From a virus: a stretch of DNA of 40,460 nucleotides. Below the pieces are notes generated by a model. It had not been told where the DNA came from. It did not search any database and worked only from the letters and a program-made list of their open reading frames with translations. Below, piece by piece: positions 15,325 to 22,252 of the stretch (within the stretch, counting starts at the first letter, position 1; every line of letters starts with the position of its first letter). A program made the translations under genes and the position numbers. The DNA is taken from positions 1 through 40,460 of IMG/VR virus record IMGVR_UViG_3300020177_000019; one strand, 5' to 3'.

Positions 15325-15497
15325 TGTTAGAATATGTTTGGAATGATTATCAAGTTGAGTTCCGTAAGTACGGAAAGCGAGTCGTGGAGACTCTGAAGTA
15401 CCTTGATGTGAAAGGCGAGACTCGCCGAGTCGGTGATTCAGTCACCGTGAATGTCAACAAAGAAAAGCGTATCGGTATAATTCTAGGAGTAGCATGA
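15324..15497 (+). CDS. Small SH3-like hypothetical protein, 57 aa
   Basis: MLEYVWNDYQVEFRKYGKRV then GETRRVGDSVTVNVNKEKRI suggests a five-strand barrel. ATG 15324 shares one base with the stop of the previous gene and follows AGAGGAAG (15312-15319), a good ribosome site. Its stop overlaps the next ATG. Function unknown. Confidence 0.65.
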   Translation: MLEYVWNDYQVEFRKYGKRVVETLKYLDVKGETRRVGDSVTVNVNKEKRIGIILGVA

Positions 15498-15724
15498 TGA
15501 TTGATGCGAAGCAAATCCGTGAAGTGATGGACTTCACTGTTGCAGATTTAGAGCGAGTTGCCCGCGACACTGGTTACTATGATGAATACGTGTCCTCTGA
15601 ATTCCTAGGGATTCAAGATGACCAATTTGTCTTCGAAATCCGTTACCTAGATGACGAACATTTCCTAGCGACTGGCCAGGTTTTCATCACCGCGTTTGAA
15701 AAAGGTTATGAGTTAGATTATTGA
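15494..15724 (+). CDS. Acidic hypothetical protein, 76 aa
   Basis: Begins MMIDAKQIREVMDFTVADLE, with TAGGAG (15484-15489) as ribosome site just ahead. Acidic and rich in aromatic residues (GYYDEYVSSEFL, FVFEIRYLDDEHFLATGQVF), consistent with a small beta-rich fold. It ends the first small-gene run before promoter copy B. No recognisable family. Confidence 0.65.
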   Translation: MMIDAKQIREVMDFTVADLERVARDTGYYDEYVSSEFLGIQDDQFVFEIRYLDDEHFLATGQVFITAFEKGYELDY

Positions 15725-15741
15725 TATAACAAAAAAGTCTA

Positions 15742-15789
15742 AGAAAGTGTGAATATTTCATAGACATCGATGGCTGGTTGTGAGATAAT
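15742..15789 (+). promoter_or_regulatory. Extended -10 promoter, family copy B with upstream box
   Basis: -35-like TAGACA 15761-15766, 17-base spacer with TGGCTGGTTGTGA, -10 GATAAT 15784-15789 with TGA directly before it. A 16-base element AGAAAGTGTGAATATT (15742-15757) is repeated at 38234-38249 at exactly the same distance (42 bases) from the -10 box, suggesting an activator or UP-type site. Confidence 0.75.
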
Positions 15790-15818
15790 TGTTTTGTTGA
15801 TTGAGTTGAGAGGTGATT

Positions 15819-16088
15819 ATGATTTTTGAACGTTTTGAAAAAATTGCTATTGGTTTTCTTACTCGTGACTTTTCACTGAAAAGTGTTGGCATGACTAAGC
15901 AATATGCTGTCGAGGAAGTTATCCGTCTCCGTGAATGTTGCTGTGAGGATAACTACTATCGACTGAACCGTGCTGGTTCAACGTTCCCGTTGTCACGAAA
16001 AGGGCGTATGCTTATCTGGGGTCTGTACCAGAACGCAAAGAAACACGCCTCTATTGAAAATGAAATGCGCGAAGCAGGAGTTCTGTAA
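15819..16088 (+). CDS. Hypothetical protein, 89 aa
   Basis: ATG 15819 follows GAGAGG (15808-15813); the GTG six bases earlier would sit in the ribosome site. The product starts MIFERFEKIAIGFL and includes RECCCEDNYYRLNRAG with three consecutive cysteines, then a basic helical C-terminus. First gene after promoter copy B and coupled by ATG/TAATG overlap to the next. Function unknown. Confidence 0.65.
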   Translation: MIFERFEKIAIGFLTRDFSLKSVGMTKQYAVEEVIRLRECCCEDNYYRLNRAGSTFPLSRKGRMLIWGLYQNAKKHASIENEMREAGVL

Positions 16089-16258
16089 TGACTTTATCTT
16101 ATGACTGTGTTACCCAAAATTTCTACGCCGCTGGTCTCGCCGTTGGCGAGTCAGTTGTGGTGACGGGTGTTCCGTCATCTTCTAACCCTAGTGGTGTTGC
16201 CACTCTTGAAATCGTCCGTCTGACGGAAGAATACTGTAAGGTACGGGAGGTAGCATAA
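16088..16258 (+). CDS. Small hypothetical protein, 56 aa
   Basis: ATG 16088 overlaps the TAA of the previous gene. Beta-rich sequence (GLAVGESVVVTGVPS, then VATLEIVRLTEEYCKV), probably a small barrel. The last base of its TAA is the first of the next ATG. Frame and host-like codons support a real gene; no known family. Confidence 0.6.
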   Translation: MTLSYDCVTQNFYAAGLAVGESVVVTGVPSSSNPSGVATLEIVRLTEEYCKVREVA

Positions 16259-16419
16259 TGAGCGCATCTGGTCGTCTTTATTTCGCCGCGTGTGAGTTGA
16301 TCGACAATGGCTATTCTATTAGTAAATCAATTGAGATACTGGTGAGGGATTATGGCATTAGTGAGTCATACGCCCGTCAACTAATCGACAGTGTTTCAGA
16401 ACTTGACAGGAGTATATAA
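16258..16419 (+). CDS. Small helix-turn-helix-like protein, 53 aa
   Basis: After MSASGRLYFAACELIDNG, the segment SISKSIEILVRDYGISESYA, continuing RQLIDSV, reads as a helix-turn-helix: helix, short turn at YGIS, recognition helix. At 53 aa it would be a minimal DNA-binding protein. Start and stop each share one base with their neighbours, in a strictly coupled array (stop TAA 16417-16419, next ATG 16419). Role unknown; a small regulator is an inference. Confidence 0.55.
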   Translation: MSASGRLYFAACELIDNGYSISKSIEILVRDYGISESYARQLIDSVSELDRSI

Positions 16420-16601
16420 TGGGAAAGTTAATCAAGTTTGACGGTCGTTGTTTTGCCATGGAGATGGCAGACGAAGGCTATGTCTCATTCGAAGACATCG
16501 CACTGATGTGCCTCAAGTACATGAGTTCTGACGATGTTATCGATATGCTCGAAGCAAACGAATACAGTGATCTTATGAAGGAGTACGGATATGGGCTATA
16601 A
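16419..16601 (+). CDS. Small acidic hypothetical protein, 60 aa
   Basis: MGKLIKFDGRCFAMEMADEG is followed by two predicted helices (FEDIALMCLKYM and DDVIDMLEANEYSDLMKEYG). Ribosome site ACAGGAG (16406-16412). Acidic, soluble, no motif recognised. Overlaps the next gene by 11 bases. Confidence 0.6.
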   Translation: MGKLIKFDGRCFAMEMADEGYVSFEDIALMCLKYMSSDDVIDMLEANEYSDLMKEYGYGL

Positions 16602-16956
16602 AGCACAGGCAACTACGGGCATTCTCGGACAGCGACTGGTTGCTGGCTTTGATCTGGCGAATGTGTTTGTCGATAACATGGGTGAGCAAATTCAAGTCTG
16701 GGAACGTCAAGTATCTTATGTTGATACCGTGACTCTTGAAGAAGTATTGACTAGCAACAAATTGATTCGTTTCGATCTGCTGGCCAACATTTTAATTAAT
16801 GACGAAAAAATTCCTCGTGACACTGAAGTTGGTCTCTACTCGTGTGGCAGTATCAAAGAAATCCGTGTCGGCAAGATTGCATACCGCTGTAAGGGTGCTA
16901 AATACTACGGCACGAATAAGAAACCGATTGTCGATGTTATTGATGAGGAAATATAA
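16591..16956 (+). CDS. Hypothetical protein, 121 aa
   Basis: ATG 16591 follows AAGGAG (16577-16582) inside the previous gene. The product has alternating hydrophobic residues (GQRLVAGFDLANVFVDN, LIRFDLLANILINDE) and a basic C-terminal region with two cysteines (SCGSIKEIRV, AYRCKGAKYYG). No family recognised. It ends immediately before the deformylase gene with no gap, so both are surely co-transcribed. Confidence 0.6.
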   Translation: MGYKAQATTGILGQRLVAGFDLANVFVDNMGEQIQVWERQVSYVDTVTLEEVLTSNKLIRFDLLANILINDEKIPRDTEVGLYSCGSIKEIRVGKIAYRCKGAKYYGTNKKPIVDVIDEEI

Positions 16957-17472
16957 ATGTATAAACTAGTCCCAGAGGATGATCCAATCCTCAGAGAAGA
17001 GATGCCTAGATATGATTTTGGTGCTGAGGGCGCTGATCCGATTGGTCTAGCAAAGCAGTTGTTCGAAGTAATCGAAGACACCAAAGCCCTTGGTGTCTCT
17101 GCAAATCAAATAGGCATTCGCGCTCGTGCATTCATACTGTACGGCGATCCTTGCATGGTCTGTTTCAATCCAAGAATTGTTGACGAATCAAGAGATGAAA
17201 TTCTTTTAGAAGAAGGATGCTTGTCTTTTCCTATGTTATTTGTTAAAATAAAGAGACCACAGGGTGTTAGAGTTCGGTATGAGAATGAACTGGGTGAGAC
17301 TGAGACAAAGAAACTTGTCGGCATGACTGCTCGTGCCTTTCTGCATGAACTTGATCATCTTAACGGTGTTGTCTTCACTGATGTTGCAAACAAGATACAT
17401 CTGGACAATGCAAAACGAAAACGTAAGATAATGAATCGTAAACTGAAAAAAGGAAAATTAAATGTCGCCTAG
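16957..17472 (+). CDS. def: Peptide deformylase
   Basis: 171 residues with all three catalytic motifs: GVSANQ (46-51, motif I GxxxxQ with Ser in place of the usual Ala), EGCLS (86-90, metal-binding Cys) and HELDH (130-134, metal-binding His pair with catalytic Glu). The enzyme removes the N-formyl group from nascent proteins. Phage deformylases are known in cyanophages and other marine T4-likes, where they are thought to favour phage protein or photosystem turnover. The C-terminus is a Lys/Arg-rich tail beyond the catalytic core. Starts directly after the preceding gene. Confidence 0.92.
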   Translation: MYKLVPEDDPILREEMPRYDFGAEGADPIGLAKQLFEVIEDTKALGVSANQIGIRARAFILYGDPCMVCFNPRIVDESRDEILLEEGCLSFPMLFVKIKRPQGVRVRYENELGETETKKLVGMTARAFLHELDHLNGVVFTDVANKIHLDNAKRKRKIMNRKLKKGKLNVA

Positions 17473-17638
17473 TGACTTTGTAGTATTAGGACTAACTTGT
17501 CTAGGATTTTTATTCGGCTATTTTGTCGGAAAAAAAGAGGGCTTTAAATTGGCCATATTTGTGATGGAAAATATGATGCCAGAAGAATCATTTGCCAAGA
17601 TGGCTGATAACTTGAGGAAATTAAATGAATCAGAATGA
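17462..17638 (+). CDS. Single-pass membrane protein, 58 aa
   Basis: MSPSDFVVLGLTCLGFLFGY, continuing FVG, forms an N-terminal transmembrane helix followed by a charged cytoplasmic tail of about 35 residues. ATG 17462 follows AAGGAAAA and overlaps the deformylase end by 11 bases; the tail overlaps the next gene by 14. Function unknown. Confidence 0.6.
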   Translation: MSPSDFVVLGLTCLGFLFGYFVGKKEGFKLAIFVMENMMPEESFAKMADNLRKLNESE

Positions 17639-17903
17639 TATTGTTACGGTGTTAACACCGCTCGGCGAAGTAGTGGGCAGACTGAAAGGTGAAAGTGAGA
17701 CTGTCTTCACAATAGAAAGACCTCGGATGCTAATGCAGACTCAACAGGGCATGGGCTTCGCTCCTGGAATCTGTATGTCTGCTGACCCTAAAGCGCATGA
17801 TGTAGATATACAGAAAGCGCAGGTAGTCGCAGTTGTCGCGACTGCAAAAGAAGTTGCTGATGGCTGGGTTCAAGCAACTTCAGGAATTGTCTTATCCACT
17901 TGA
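17625..17903 (+). CDS. Sm-like small protein, 92 aa
   Basis: NDIVTVLTPLGEVVGRLKGE, continuing SETVFTIERPRMLM, matches an Sm/Lsm-type barrel, the same pattern as the gene at 13091. It has a long hydrophobic middle (GMGFAPGICMSADP). Marine T4-likes carry families of such proteins; RNA or peptide binding is plausible, not shown. The stop TGA is part of the -35 box of the next promoter. Confidence 0.65.
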   Translation: MNQNDIVTVLTPLGEVVGRLKGESETVFTIERPRMLMQTQQGMGFAPGICMSADPKAHDVDIQKAQVVAVVATAKEVADGWVQATSGIVLST

Positions 17904-17928
17904 CAATAGACGCTATATTGGTTATACT
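17900..17928 (+). promoter_or_regulatory. Sigma70-type promoter, TTGACA-17-TATACT
   Basis: TTGACA 17900-17905, 17-base spacer, TATACT 17923-17928, close to ideal. The stop codon TGA (17901-17903) of the Sm-like gene is contained in the -35 box. Transcription would start near 17935, 14 bases before the HAD gene. Confidence 0.85.
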
Positions 17929-17948
17929 ATAAGACTAGTAGCGAGGTA

Positions 17949-18530
17949 ATGATGAAAGAAAAAGTGATATTAACAGATTGTGATGGTGTTCTACTCGACT
18001 GGTCTTATGCGTTTGATCGATGGATGGCACGACATGGTTATCGAATTCAAGTGCCTGAAACATATAACATTGCAAAGAAATATGATTTAGGAACTGTTGT
18101 AAAAGAAAGACTAGTTCGTATGTTCAATGAAAGCGCAACGATTCGAAAGTTGCCACCGCTCCGTGATGCAATTAAGTATGTGCGAAAATTGCACGAAGAG
18201 CATGGCTATGTTTTTCACGTAATCACTTCGATGACCAATGATGAGTATGCACAACATCTTCGAACGAAGAACTTGTGTGAAATCTTCGGTCCTACTGTGT
18301 TTGAAACATACATATATCTAGACACAGGTGCTGACAAAGACGAAGCACTGTCGAAGTATAAGGGAACAGAATGCTACTGGGTTGAAGACAAGCCAGAAAA
18401 TGCTGATGTTGGCTCATCAATGGGATTGAATAGTTTTTTGATGCTACATGATCACAACACTGATTATAGTGGTGATGCGGTAAAAGTTAGAACTTGGAAA
18501 GAAATTTATCAACATGTAATTGGAGAATAG
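17949..18530 (+). CDS. HAD-superfamily 5'-nucleotidase-like phosphatase, 193 aa
   Basis: LTDCDGVLLDWSYAFD carries the HAD motif I DxD, with the first Asp as nucleophile. VFHVITSMTNDEYAQH supplies motif II (T/S), KDEALSKYKG the motif III lysine, and YWVEDKPENADVG the motif IV acidic pair. Phage 5'(3')-deoxyribonucleotidases of this type salvage or discard nucleotides. A role in nucleotide pools during phage DNA synthesis is likely. First gene after a strong promoter. Confidence 0.78.
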   Translation: MMKEKVILTDCDGVLLDWSYAFDRWMARHGYRIQVPETYNIAKKYDLGTVVKERLVRMFNESATIRKLPPLRDAIKYVRKLHEEHGYVFHVITSMTNDEYAQHLRTKNLCEIFGPTVFETYIYLDTGADKDEALSKYKGTECYWVEDKPENADVGSSMGLNSFLMLHDHNTDYSGDAVKVRTWKEIYQHVIGE

Positions 18531-18531
18531 T

Positions 18532-18780
18532 ATGGAAGTGAATCGTGATGAAGTAACATCATATTTGTCAAGCGGACTCTGTCGTATTACTTTCACAAAG
18601 AAAGACGGCACCGAGCGTACTGTGACTGGAACACTTAACAGAGATTTGATTCCCGCTGATAAGTTGCCGAAGAATACCGATCGAGTACATAGCATTGATG
18701 TACAGCCTGTGTACGAAGTTGATCTAGATGAGTGGCGGTCTTTTCGTTGGGACTCTGTAATTTCATATGAGGCAGAATGA
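18532..18780 (+). CDS. WYL_2/DUF2693-like Sm-SH3 barrel protein, 82 aa
   Basis: CRITFTKKDGTERTVTGTLN followed by a late VYEVDLDEWRSFRWDSV segment is the signature I associate with the WYL_2 (DUF2693) family of phage small proteins. ATG 18532 follows TTGGAG (18520-18525). Family function is not established; ligand or nucleic-acid binding in a small barrel is the usual suggestion. The stop overlaps the next ATG. Confidence 0.75.
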   Translation: MEVNRDEVTSYLSSGLCRITFTKKDGTERTVTGTLNRDLIPADKLPKNTDRVHSIDVQPVYEVDLDEWRSFRWDSVISYEAE

Positions 18781-19094
18781 TGGATAATCCAATCTTTGAC
18801 TTAGAGCAAGAAATCATGCAATGCTGGCATGTGGTCGATGATATCGATACTGTGACCACATGGTTTGTAGATGACTCCATGTGGGAAAGCATGGATGCTA
18901 AATTGTGTGATGCGCTTATGAATAAATATCTTGGGATCAAAGAAGTTTACGATGTGAAATTCGATAAACTTTTCAAGACCTTCGAAAAAGTTTGTAAGGA
19001 ATATCATCAAAGAGGCAAAGAGATTGATATTTCGTTTGCTGATGATTGTGTTCCAAGCTTAGGAGATGTTTATCTAGGAGACGATGATGACTGA
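18777..19094 (+). CDS. Acidic hypothetical protein, 105 aa
   Basis: Begins MMDNPIFDLEQEIMQCWHVV and ends in an acidic GDVYLGDDDD tail. Largely helical, with repeated aspartate/glutamate clusters. It starts at ATG 18777 overlapping the preceding stop and overlaps the next start by eight bases. No family recognised. Confidence 0.65.
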   Translation: MMDNPIFDLEQEIMQCWHVVDDIDTVTTWFVDDSMWESMDAKLCDALMNKYLGIKEVYDVKFDKLFKTFEKVCKEYHQRGKEIDISFADDCVPSLGDVYLGDDDD

Positions 19095-19260
19095 TATCGA
19101 AAGAACATTGATGGCAGACATTCAAGTTCAGCAAATTGTCGAGCAGTATAAGAACTTTGAGTTGAGCGAAGATTTGGCAAAAAGAGAACTTCAAATGCTT
19201 GGTCTGTCACTACAAGAAATTAAAATTGCTCTAAAAGAGTCCGTATTTCTGAAAGGTTAA
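19087..19260 (+). CDS. Small helical hypothetical protein, 57 aa
   Basis: MTDIERTLMADIQVQQIVEQ then SEDLAKRELQMLGLSLQEIK resembles a short UBA/helical-hairpin-type domain. A start at ATG 19084 would add one Met. Ribosome site TAGGAGACG (19074-19082). Function unknown; it precedes the SNase-like gene by three bases. Confidence 0.6.
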   Translation: MTDIERTLMADIQVQQIVEQYKNFELSEDLAKRELQMLGLSLQEIKIALKESVFLKG

Positions 19261-19263
19261 GCT

Positions 19264-19629
19264 ATGTATGAATATCGATGCGTAATTAGAAGAATCGTTG
19301 ATGGCGATACAGTCGATGTTGACATTGACCTAGGCTTTGAAGTCTGGGTTATGAATCAACGAGTTCGGTTAGTTGGCATTGATGCACCAGAAACAAGAAC
19401 AAGAGACTTAGAAGAAAAAGAGCAAGGACTTGCTTCTAAGGCTTTTGTTGAGAGATTACTTCCACTAGGAAGTAATGCCATTCTAGTCAGTAAAGACTAC
19501 AATGGTAATAAAGGCAAATACGGCCGAATTATCGGTGACTTTAAGGTCTATGATACAGTGTGGGACGCAGAAAGAATGCTAACACAGATTATGATTCGCG
19601 AAGGATTTGCTGATAGATATAACGTTTAA
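19264..19629 (+). CDS. Thermonuclease (SNase)-like nuclease, 121 aa
   Basis: VDGDTVDVDIDLGF, RVRLVGIDAPETR and GKYGRIIG are the three hallmark segments of the staphylococcal nuclease fold, with the Ca-binding Asp, and the catalytic Arg and Glu followed by a second Arg. Usual SNases are about 150 residues. This one lacks any signal peptide, so it should act inside the cell on DNA or RNA. A role in host DNA degradation or repair is likely. Spaced three bases after the previous gene. Confidence 0.85.
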   Translation: MYEYRCVIRRIVDGDTVDVDIDLGFEVWVMNQRVRLVGIDAPETRTRDLEEKEQGLASKAFVERLLPLGSNAILVSKDYNGNKGKYGRIIGDFKVYDTVWDAERMLTQIMIREGFADRYNV

Positions 19630-19670
19630 TAACGTTTAACACACAACACAACACACGAAAGGAGACACTT

Positions 19671-19964
19671 ATGTCTAATCCATATGAACTGCGTTTTAAA
19701 GTCCTCGAAATGGCACGCGAACTCGAAATGCATCAATACGAGCAATTGATGAATTCTTACTGGTCGTTACACAATCAGGTAGAAAATATGCTCGCTTATA
19801 TCGATGGCAAAGTAGGAACTGAGTTTGACAGTGCTTATGAAAAATTGTATGATTTAAGTTGCCAACTCAAAGAAGCAATACCACCTATGCCGACATCTGA
19901 TCAAATCAATCAGAAGGCATCTGAACTTTATGAATTTGTTGAGCGAAAGCCTCAAAGACTATAA
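19671..19964 (+). CDS. Helical hypothetical protein, 97 aa
   Basis: Mostly alpha-helical with heptad-like spacing (YELRFKVLEMARELEMHQYE, then EKLYDLSCQLKEAIPP), so a coiled coil is likely. Ribosome site AAGGAGAC (19659-19666) is strong. A tandem AACGTTTAA repeat lies just before it. The last codons overlap the late promoter box that precedes the tmRNA. Function unknown. Confidence 0.65.
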   Translation: MSNPYELRFKVLEMARELEMHQYEQLMNSYWSLHNQVENMLAYIDGKVGTEFDSAYEKLYDLSCQLKEAIPPMPTSDQINQKASELYEFVERKPQRL

Positions 19965-19967
19965 ATA
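19960..19967 (+). promoter_or_regulatory. T4-type late promoter TATAAATA upstream of tmRNA
   Basis: A perfect TATAAATA spans 19960-19967. T4 late transcripts begin about 13 bases after the first T, predicting a start near 19973, immediately before the first helix of the permuted tmRNA. This makes late expression of tmRNA likely. Confidence 0.7.
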
Positions 19968-19972
19968 AAGTT

Positions 19973-20275
19973 ATTCGATGAAACATTGTAAATAAGAAGT
20001 GCGGACGCGGGTTCGAATCCCGCCGCCTCCACCATAAACACATTGGCACGGACGTACAGTGTCGAAAATAAGACCAGTGTGTTTATGATGGGGGCGTTAC
20101 GGAATCGACGGGCAACTGAAAGCAATGTGGAGAATCAGACGATGAACGCCGTCTGTATAAACAGGGTTCAAAGCAATAACTGCCAATGACGACAGTTACT
20201 ACGGAGACGTTCGCCTAGCGGCGTGATCTTCGCGGGGTGGCCACTACCTTGTTACCAAAGTGTGGCATTTTATTA
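19973..20275 (+). ncRNA. ssrA: Circularly permuted (two-piece) tmRNA
   Basis: The acceptor piece comes first: T-arm GCGGG (20007-20011), loop TTCGAAT, CCCGC, then acceptor strand CGCCTCC (20024-20030) and ACCA (20031-20034). The coding piece starts at 20090 with GGGGGCG, which pairs with CGCCTCC to give seven pairs with one G-U, followed by ACGGAATCGACGGG as in all tmRNAs. ACATTG (19983-19988) pairs with CAATGT (20123-20128) as the long helix. A resume-type TAACT precedes the tag GCC AAT GAC..., reading ANDDSYYGDVRLAA and stop TGA 20224-20226. The loop 20035-20089 forms a 13-bp hairpin to be removed. The two mature RNAs would tag stalled peptides for proteolysis with host SmpB. Confidence 0.9.
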
Positions 20276-20303
20276 TGACAATTAAAACTAGGAGGGTACG
20301 AAG

Positions 20304-20840
20304 ATGAGAATTCTTATACCACTGATGTTTTTATTATTCACTGTCTCATGTGATAATCAAATTGAATCGAATACAGAAGAACTTACCGAAATCGTTGTCA
20401 CAGCACAACGCCTGCCTGAAGTGCAAATCAATCCAGACGAACTAGAATGCCTCGCCGCGAACATCTATTTTGAAGCGAGAGGCGAACCACACCTAGGCAA
20501 ACTGGCTGTCGCTCATGTCACACTCAATCGAGTCCGAAGTAAATCATTTCCAAACGATATCTGCGGTGTAGTCTATCAAGCCAAGACTAATTCAAAAGGT
20601 AATCCTATCCGACACAAATGCCAGTTCAGTTGGTACTGTGATGGCAAGCGAGAAGTCATTGATGAAAAAGATAAATATGAAGAGATAAAACAACTTGCTC
20701 ATGAATTTTTATCTGCACCGAATGAAGACATTACAGACGGTGCTGAGTTTTATCACGCTGTCAGTGTGTCTCCATTCTGGAGAAAATCTTTTCAACAGAC
20801 AGTCGTAATCAATGACCATATTTTTTATAAAAAAGGATAG
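20304..20840 (+). CDS. SleB-like cell wall hydrolase, lipoprotein, 178 aa
   Basis: A lipoprotein signal (MRILIPLMFLLFTVSC, Cys16) is followed by a linker with a TonB-box-like TEIVVTAQR, then the hydrolase_2/SleB domain: ECLAANIYFEARGEP with catalytic Glu57, VAHVTLNRVRSKSFPNDIC and CQFSWYCDG. These enzymes cut peptidoglycan glycan strands. A lipid-anchored version would act from the outer or inner membrane late in infection. The ribosome site AGGAGGG (20290-20296) is very strong. It lies directly after the tmRNA and may share its late promoter. Confidence 0.83.
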   Translation: MRILIPLMFLLFTVSCDNQIESNTEELTEIVVTAQRLPEVQINPDELECLAANIYFEARGEPHLGKLAVAHVTLNRVRSKSFPNDICGVVYQAKTNSKGNPIRHKCQFSWYCDGKREVIDEKDKYEEIKQLAHEFLSAPNEDITDGAEFYHAVSVSPFWRKSFQQTVVINDHIFYKKG

Positions 20841-20843
20841 TAA

Positions 20844-21110
20844 ATGAAGTGGAATTATAGAGTCTGTGTTAGACCATCGTCTGGATTTGTGACAATGCAA
20901 ATACATGAAGTTTACTATGATAAATACGGTATGATAGAATACTATTCTAAAAATCCCATCGCTCCACTAGGAGACGATGAGAGAGAATTGTTTGAAGATA
21001 TGACACTGATGATGAATGCGCTCGACAAAGCAGTACTTAACTTAGACCATCTCGACAGGATGTTCAAACAGAAAAAACTACAAGATAAGAGAAAGGAGAA
21101 TAAGAAATGA
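20844..21110 (+). CDS. Hypothetical protein, 88 aa
   Basis: MKWNYRVCVRPSSGFVTMQI with HEVYYDKYGMIEYY is a short beta-rich region, followed by a helical basic tail (FKQKKLQDKRKENKK). Four bases after the SleB gene and overlapping the next lipoprotein gene by four bases (ATGA). No family recognised; the C-terminal charge suggests nucleic-acid or membrane contact. Confidence 0.65.
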   Translation: MKWNYRVCVRPSSGFVTMQIHEVYYDKYGMIEYYSKNPIAPLGDDERELFEDMTLMMNALDKAVLNLDHLDRMFKQKKLQDKRKENKK

Positions 21111-21280
21111 AAAGACTAGTACTACTGGTACTTGTTCTATCTATCTTAGGCTGTACGCATAATGAAGAGATGGTAGAGACAACTGGTCCTATGACTGGCG
21201 ATAAAGTAAACGTGCAAGCTGAAGCATACAATAAAATGTGTCAGCGAGAGCCTGAATCTCCACTGTGTAAGAAGGAATAA
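21107..21280 (+). CDS. Small lipoprotein, 57 aa
   Basis: MKRLVLLVLVLSILGC has a classic lipobox ILGC (Cys16), and the mature part is about 41 residues with two more cysteines near the end (KMCQREPESPLCKK). Start follows AAAGGAGAA (21093-21101). An outer-membrane spanin-like subunit is one possibility given its neighbours (SleB, holin-like), but no matching inner spanin is evident. Function otherwise unknown. Confidence 0.7.
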   Translation: MKRLVLLVLVLSILGCTHNEEMVETTGPMTGDKVNVQAEAYNKMCQREPESPLCKKE

Positions 21281-21283
21281 GCT

Positions 21284-21697
21284 ATGAATGAATTAAAAAT
21301 TCTTGATAAATTATTGACAAAAGTTCACAGCAAATTCATATATAAGTTTGATGAAGATAATTATGGTGTAGTTGAAGACTGGCGAAGCAAGGCAAAAGAA
21401 GTCATGCAAGGCCGAAAGTTTGTTGATGACTGTGACGGCTTTGCGATGACGATGTGTGAACTGATGCTTGAGTCTGGCTTTGATCCCGCTTCTGTTTCAT
21501 TTATTGTTTGTGAGACAGAGACAGGTGAAGGACATGCAATTGCAGGTTACACTGACGAGAGAACGACATGGATCGCAGAGAATCGATACTATGACGTTTA
21601 TGACTGGAACAAACGATCTGGTTACAAATACTTTTACTTTATGAAATTTGATGAACCAGGTCAATGGTATAAAGTAAATAACGATGACGGAAGATAA
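21284..21697 (+). CDS. Transglutaminase-like cysteine proteinase (BTLCP-type), 137 aa
   Basis: DWRSKAKEVMQGRKFVDDCD with catalytic-type Cys50 (DDCDGFA), GHAIAGYT with His84 and TTWIAENRY give the Cys-His-Asp/Asn triad pattern of bacterial transglutaminase-like cysteine proteinases. No signal peptide. In phages such proteins occur near lysis and tail genes, and here the gene stands between two lipoproteins and a holin-like gene. Whether it is a peptidase or amidase is unknown. Overlaps the next gene by 14 bases. Confidence 0.65.
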   Translation: MNELKILDKLLTKVHSKFIYKFDEDNYGVVEDWRSKAKEVMQGRKFVDDCDGFAMTMCELMLESGFDPASVSFIVCETETGEGHAIAGYTDERTTWIAENRYYDVYDWNKRSGYKYFYFMKFDEPGQWYKVNNDDGR

Positions 21698-22076
21698 AGA
21701 AGAAATAAAACCATTATCACACGGAGAGTTCCGAGGAGATTTTGCTCGGAACGAAGTGCAACTTGATCTTGATCGATTCATGCAAGTACTACAGGAAAAT
21801 TCTTCGCTGAAAGATCAGATACGAGACCTCAGAGATGAGAAAGATAGTAATCCATGGCAGAAATGGATACACTTCGCAAAAATGGTCGACCAGTGGAGAA
21901 TATGGAGCAGAGCATTTATTACAGTTTACATGTGTCTGCTCTACTACACTACAATCTGGTTCATGAACTTAGAAGCACCGACACTTGAACAGAGTGGTCT
22001 GATTTCTGTTGTTGTTGGTGCTGGTGCCGCGTGGTTTGGTTTGTATATTAAAGGAGGCCCAGAGGGTTCAGATTAA
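21684..22076 (+). CDS. Holin-like membrane protein, 130 aa
   Basis: A charged N-terminal 70 residues with coiled-coil character (QENSSLKDQIRDLRDEKD) precede two transmembrane helices, about 76-95 (AFITVYMCLLYYTTIWFMNL) and 105-122 (GLISVVVGAGAAWFGLYI). A short turn with a charged end suits a class II holin with both termini in the cytoplasm. Position among SleB and lipoprotein genes supports a lysis role. Holin identity is inferred, not proven. Confidence 0.6.
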   Translation: MTEDKEEIKPLSHGEFRGDFARNEVQLDLDRFMQVLQENSSLKDQIRDLRDEKDSNPWQKWIHFAKMVDQWRIWSRAFITVYMCLLYYTTIWFMNLEAPTLEQSGLISVVVGAGAAWFGLYIKGGPEGSD

Positions 22077-22243
22077 TGATTTTTAATAGACTAGATAAAG
22101 AGATAGTAAAGAGAGCTGGCGAGCCAACAGAGAAAGAAATATATCAAGCACGATGGGTTTGGTATCATACGATTCTCGCTGTTGAAATCGCATTTACTAA
22201 CATTCTTTTATTGGGAATAATTTTAGTATTAGCATATAAGTGA
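22076..22243 (+). CDS. Single-pass membrane protein, 55 aa
   Basis: Charged N-terminus (MIFNRLDKEIVKRAG), then a C-terminal helix AVEIAFTNILLLGIILVLAY. It shares one base with the stop of the holin-like gene (TAATG) and follows AAGGAGG (22051-22057) in that gene. Might be an antiholin or an inner-membrane accessory to lysis; this is only positional inference. Confidence 0.6.
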   Translation: MIFNRLDKEIVKRAGEPTEKEIYQARWVWYHTILAVEIAFTNILLLGIILVLAYK

Positions 22244-22252
22244 GGATATTTT

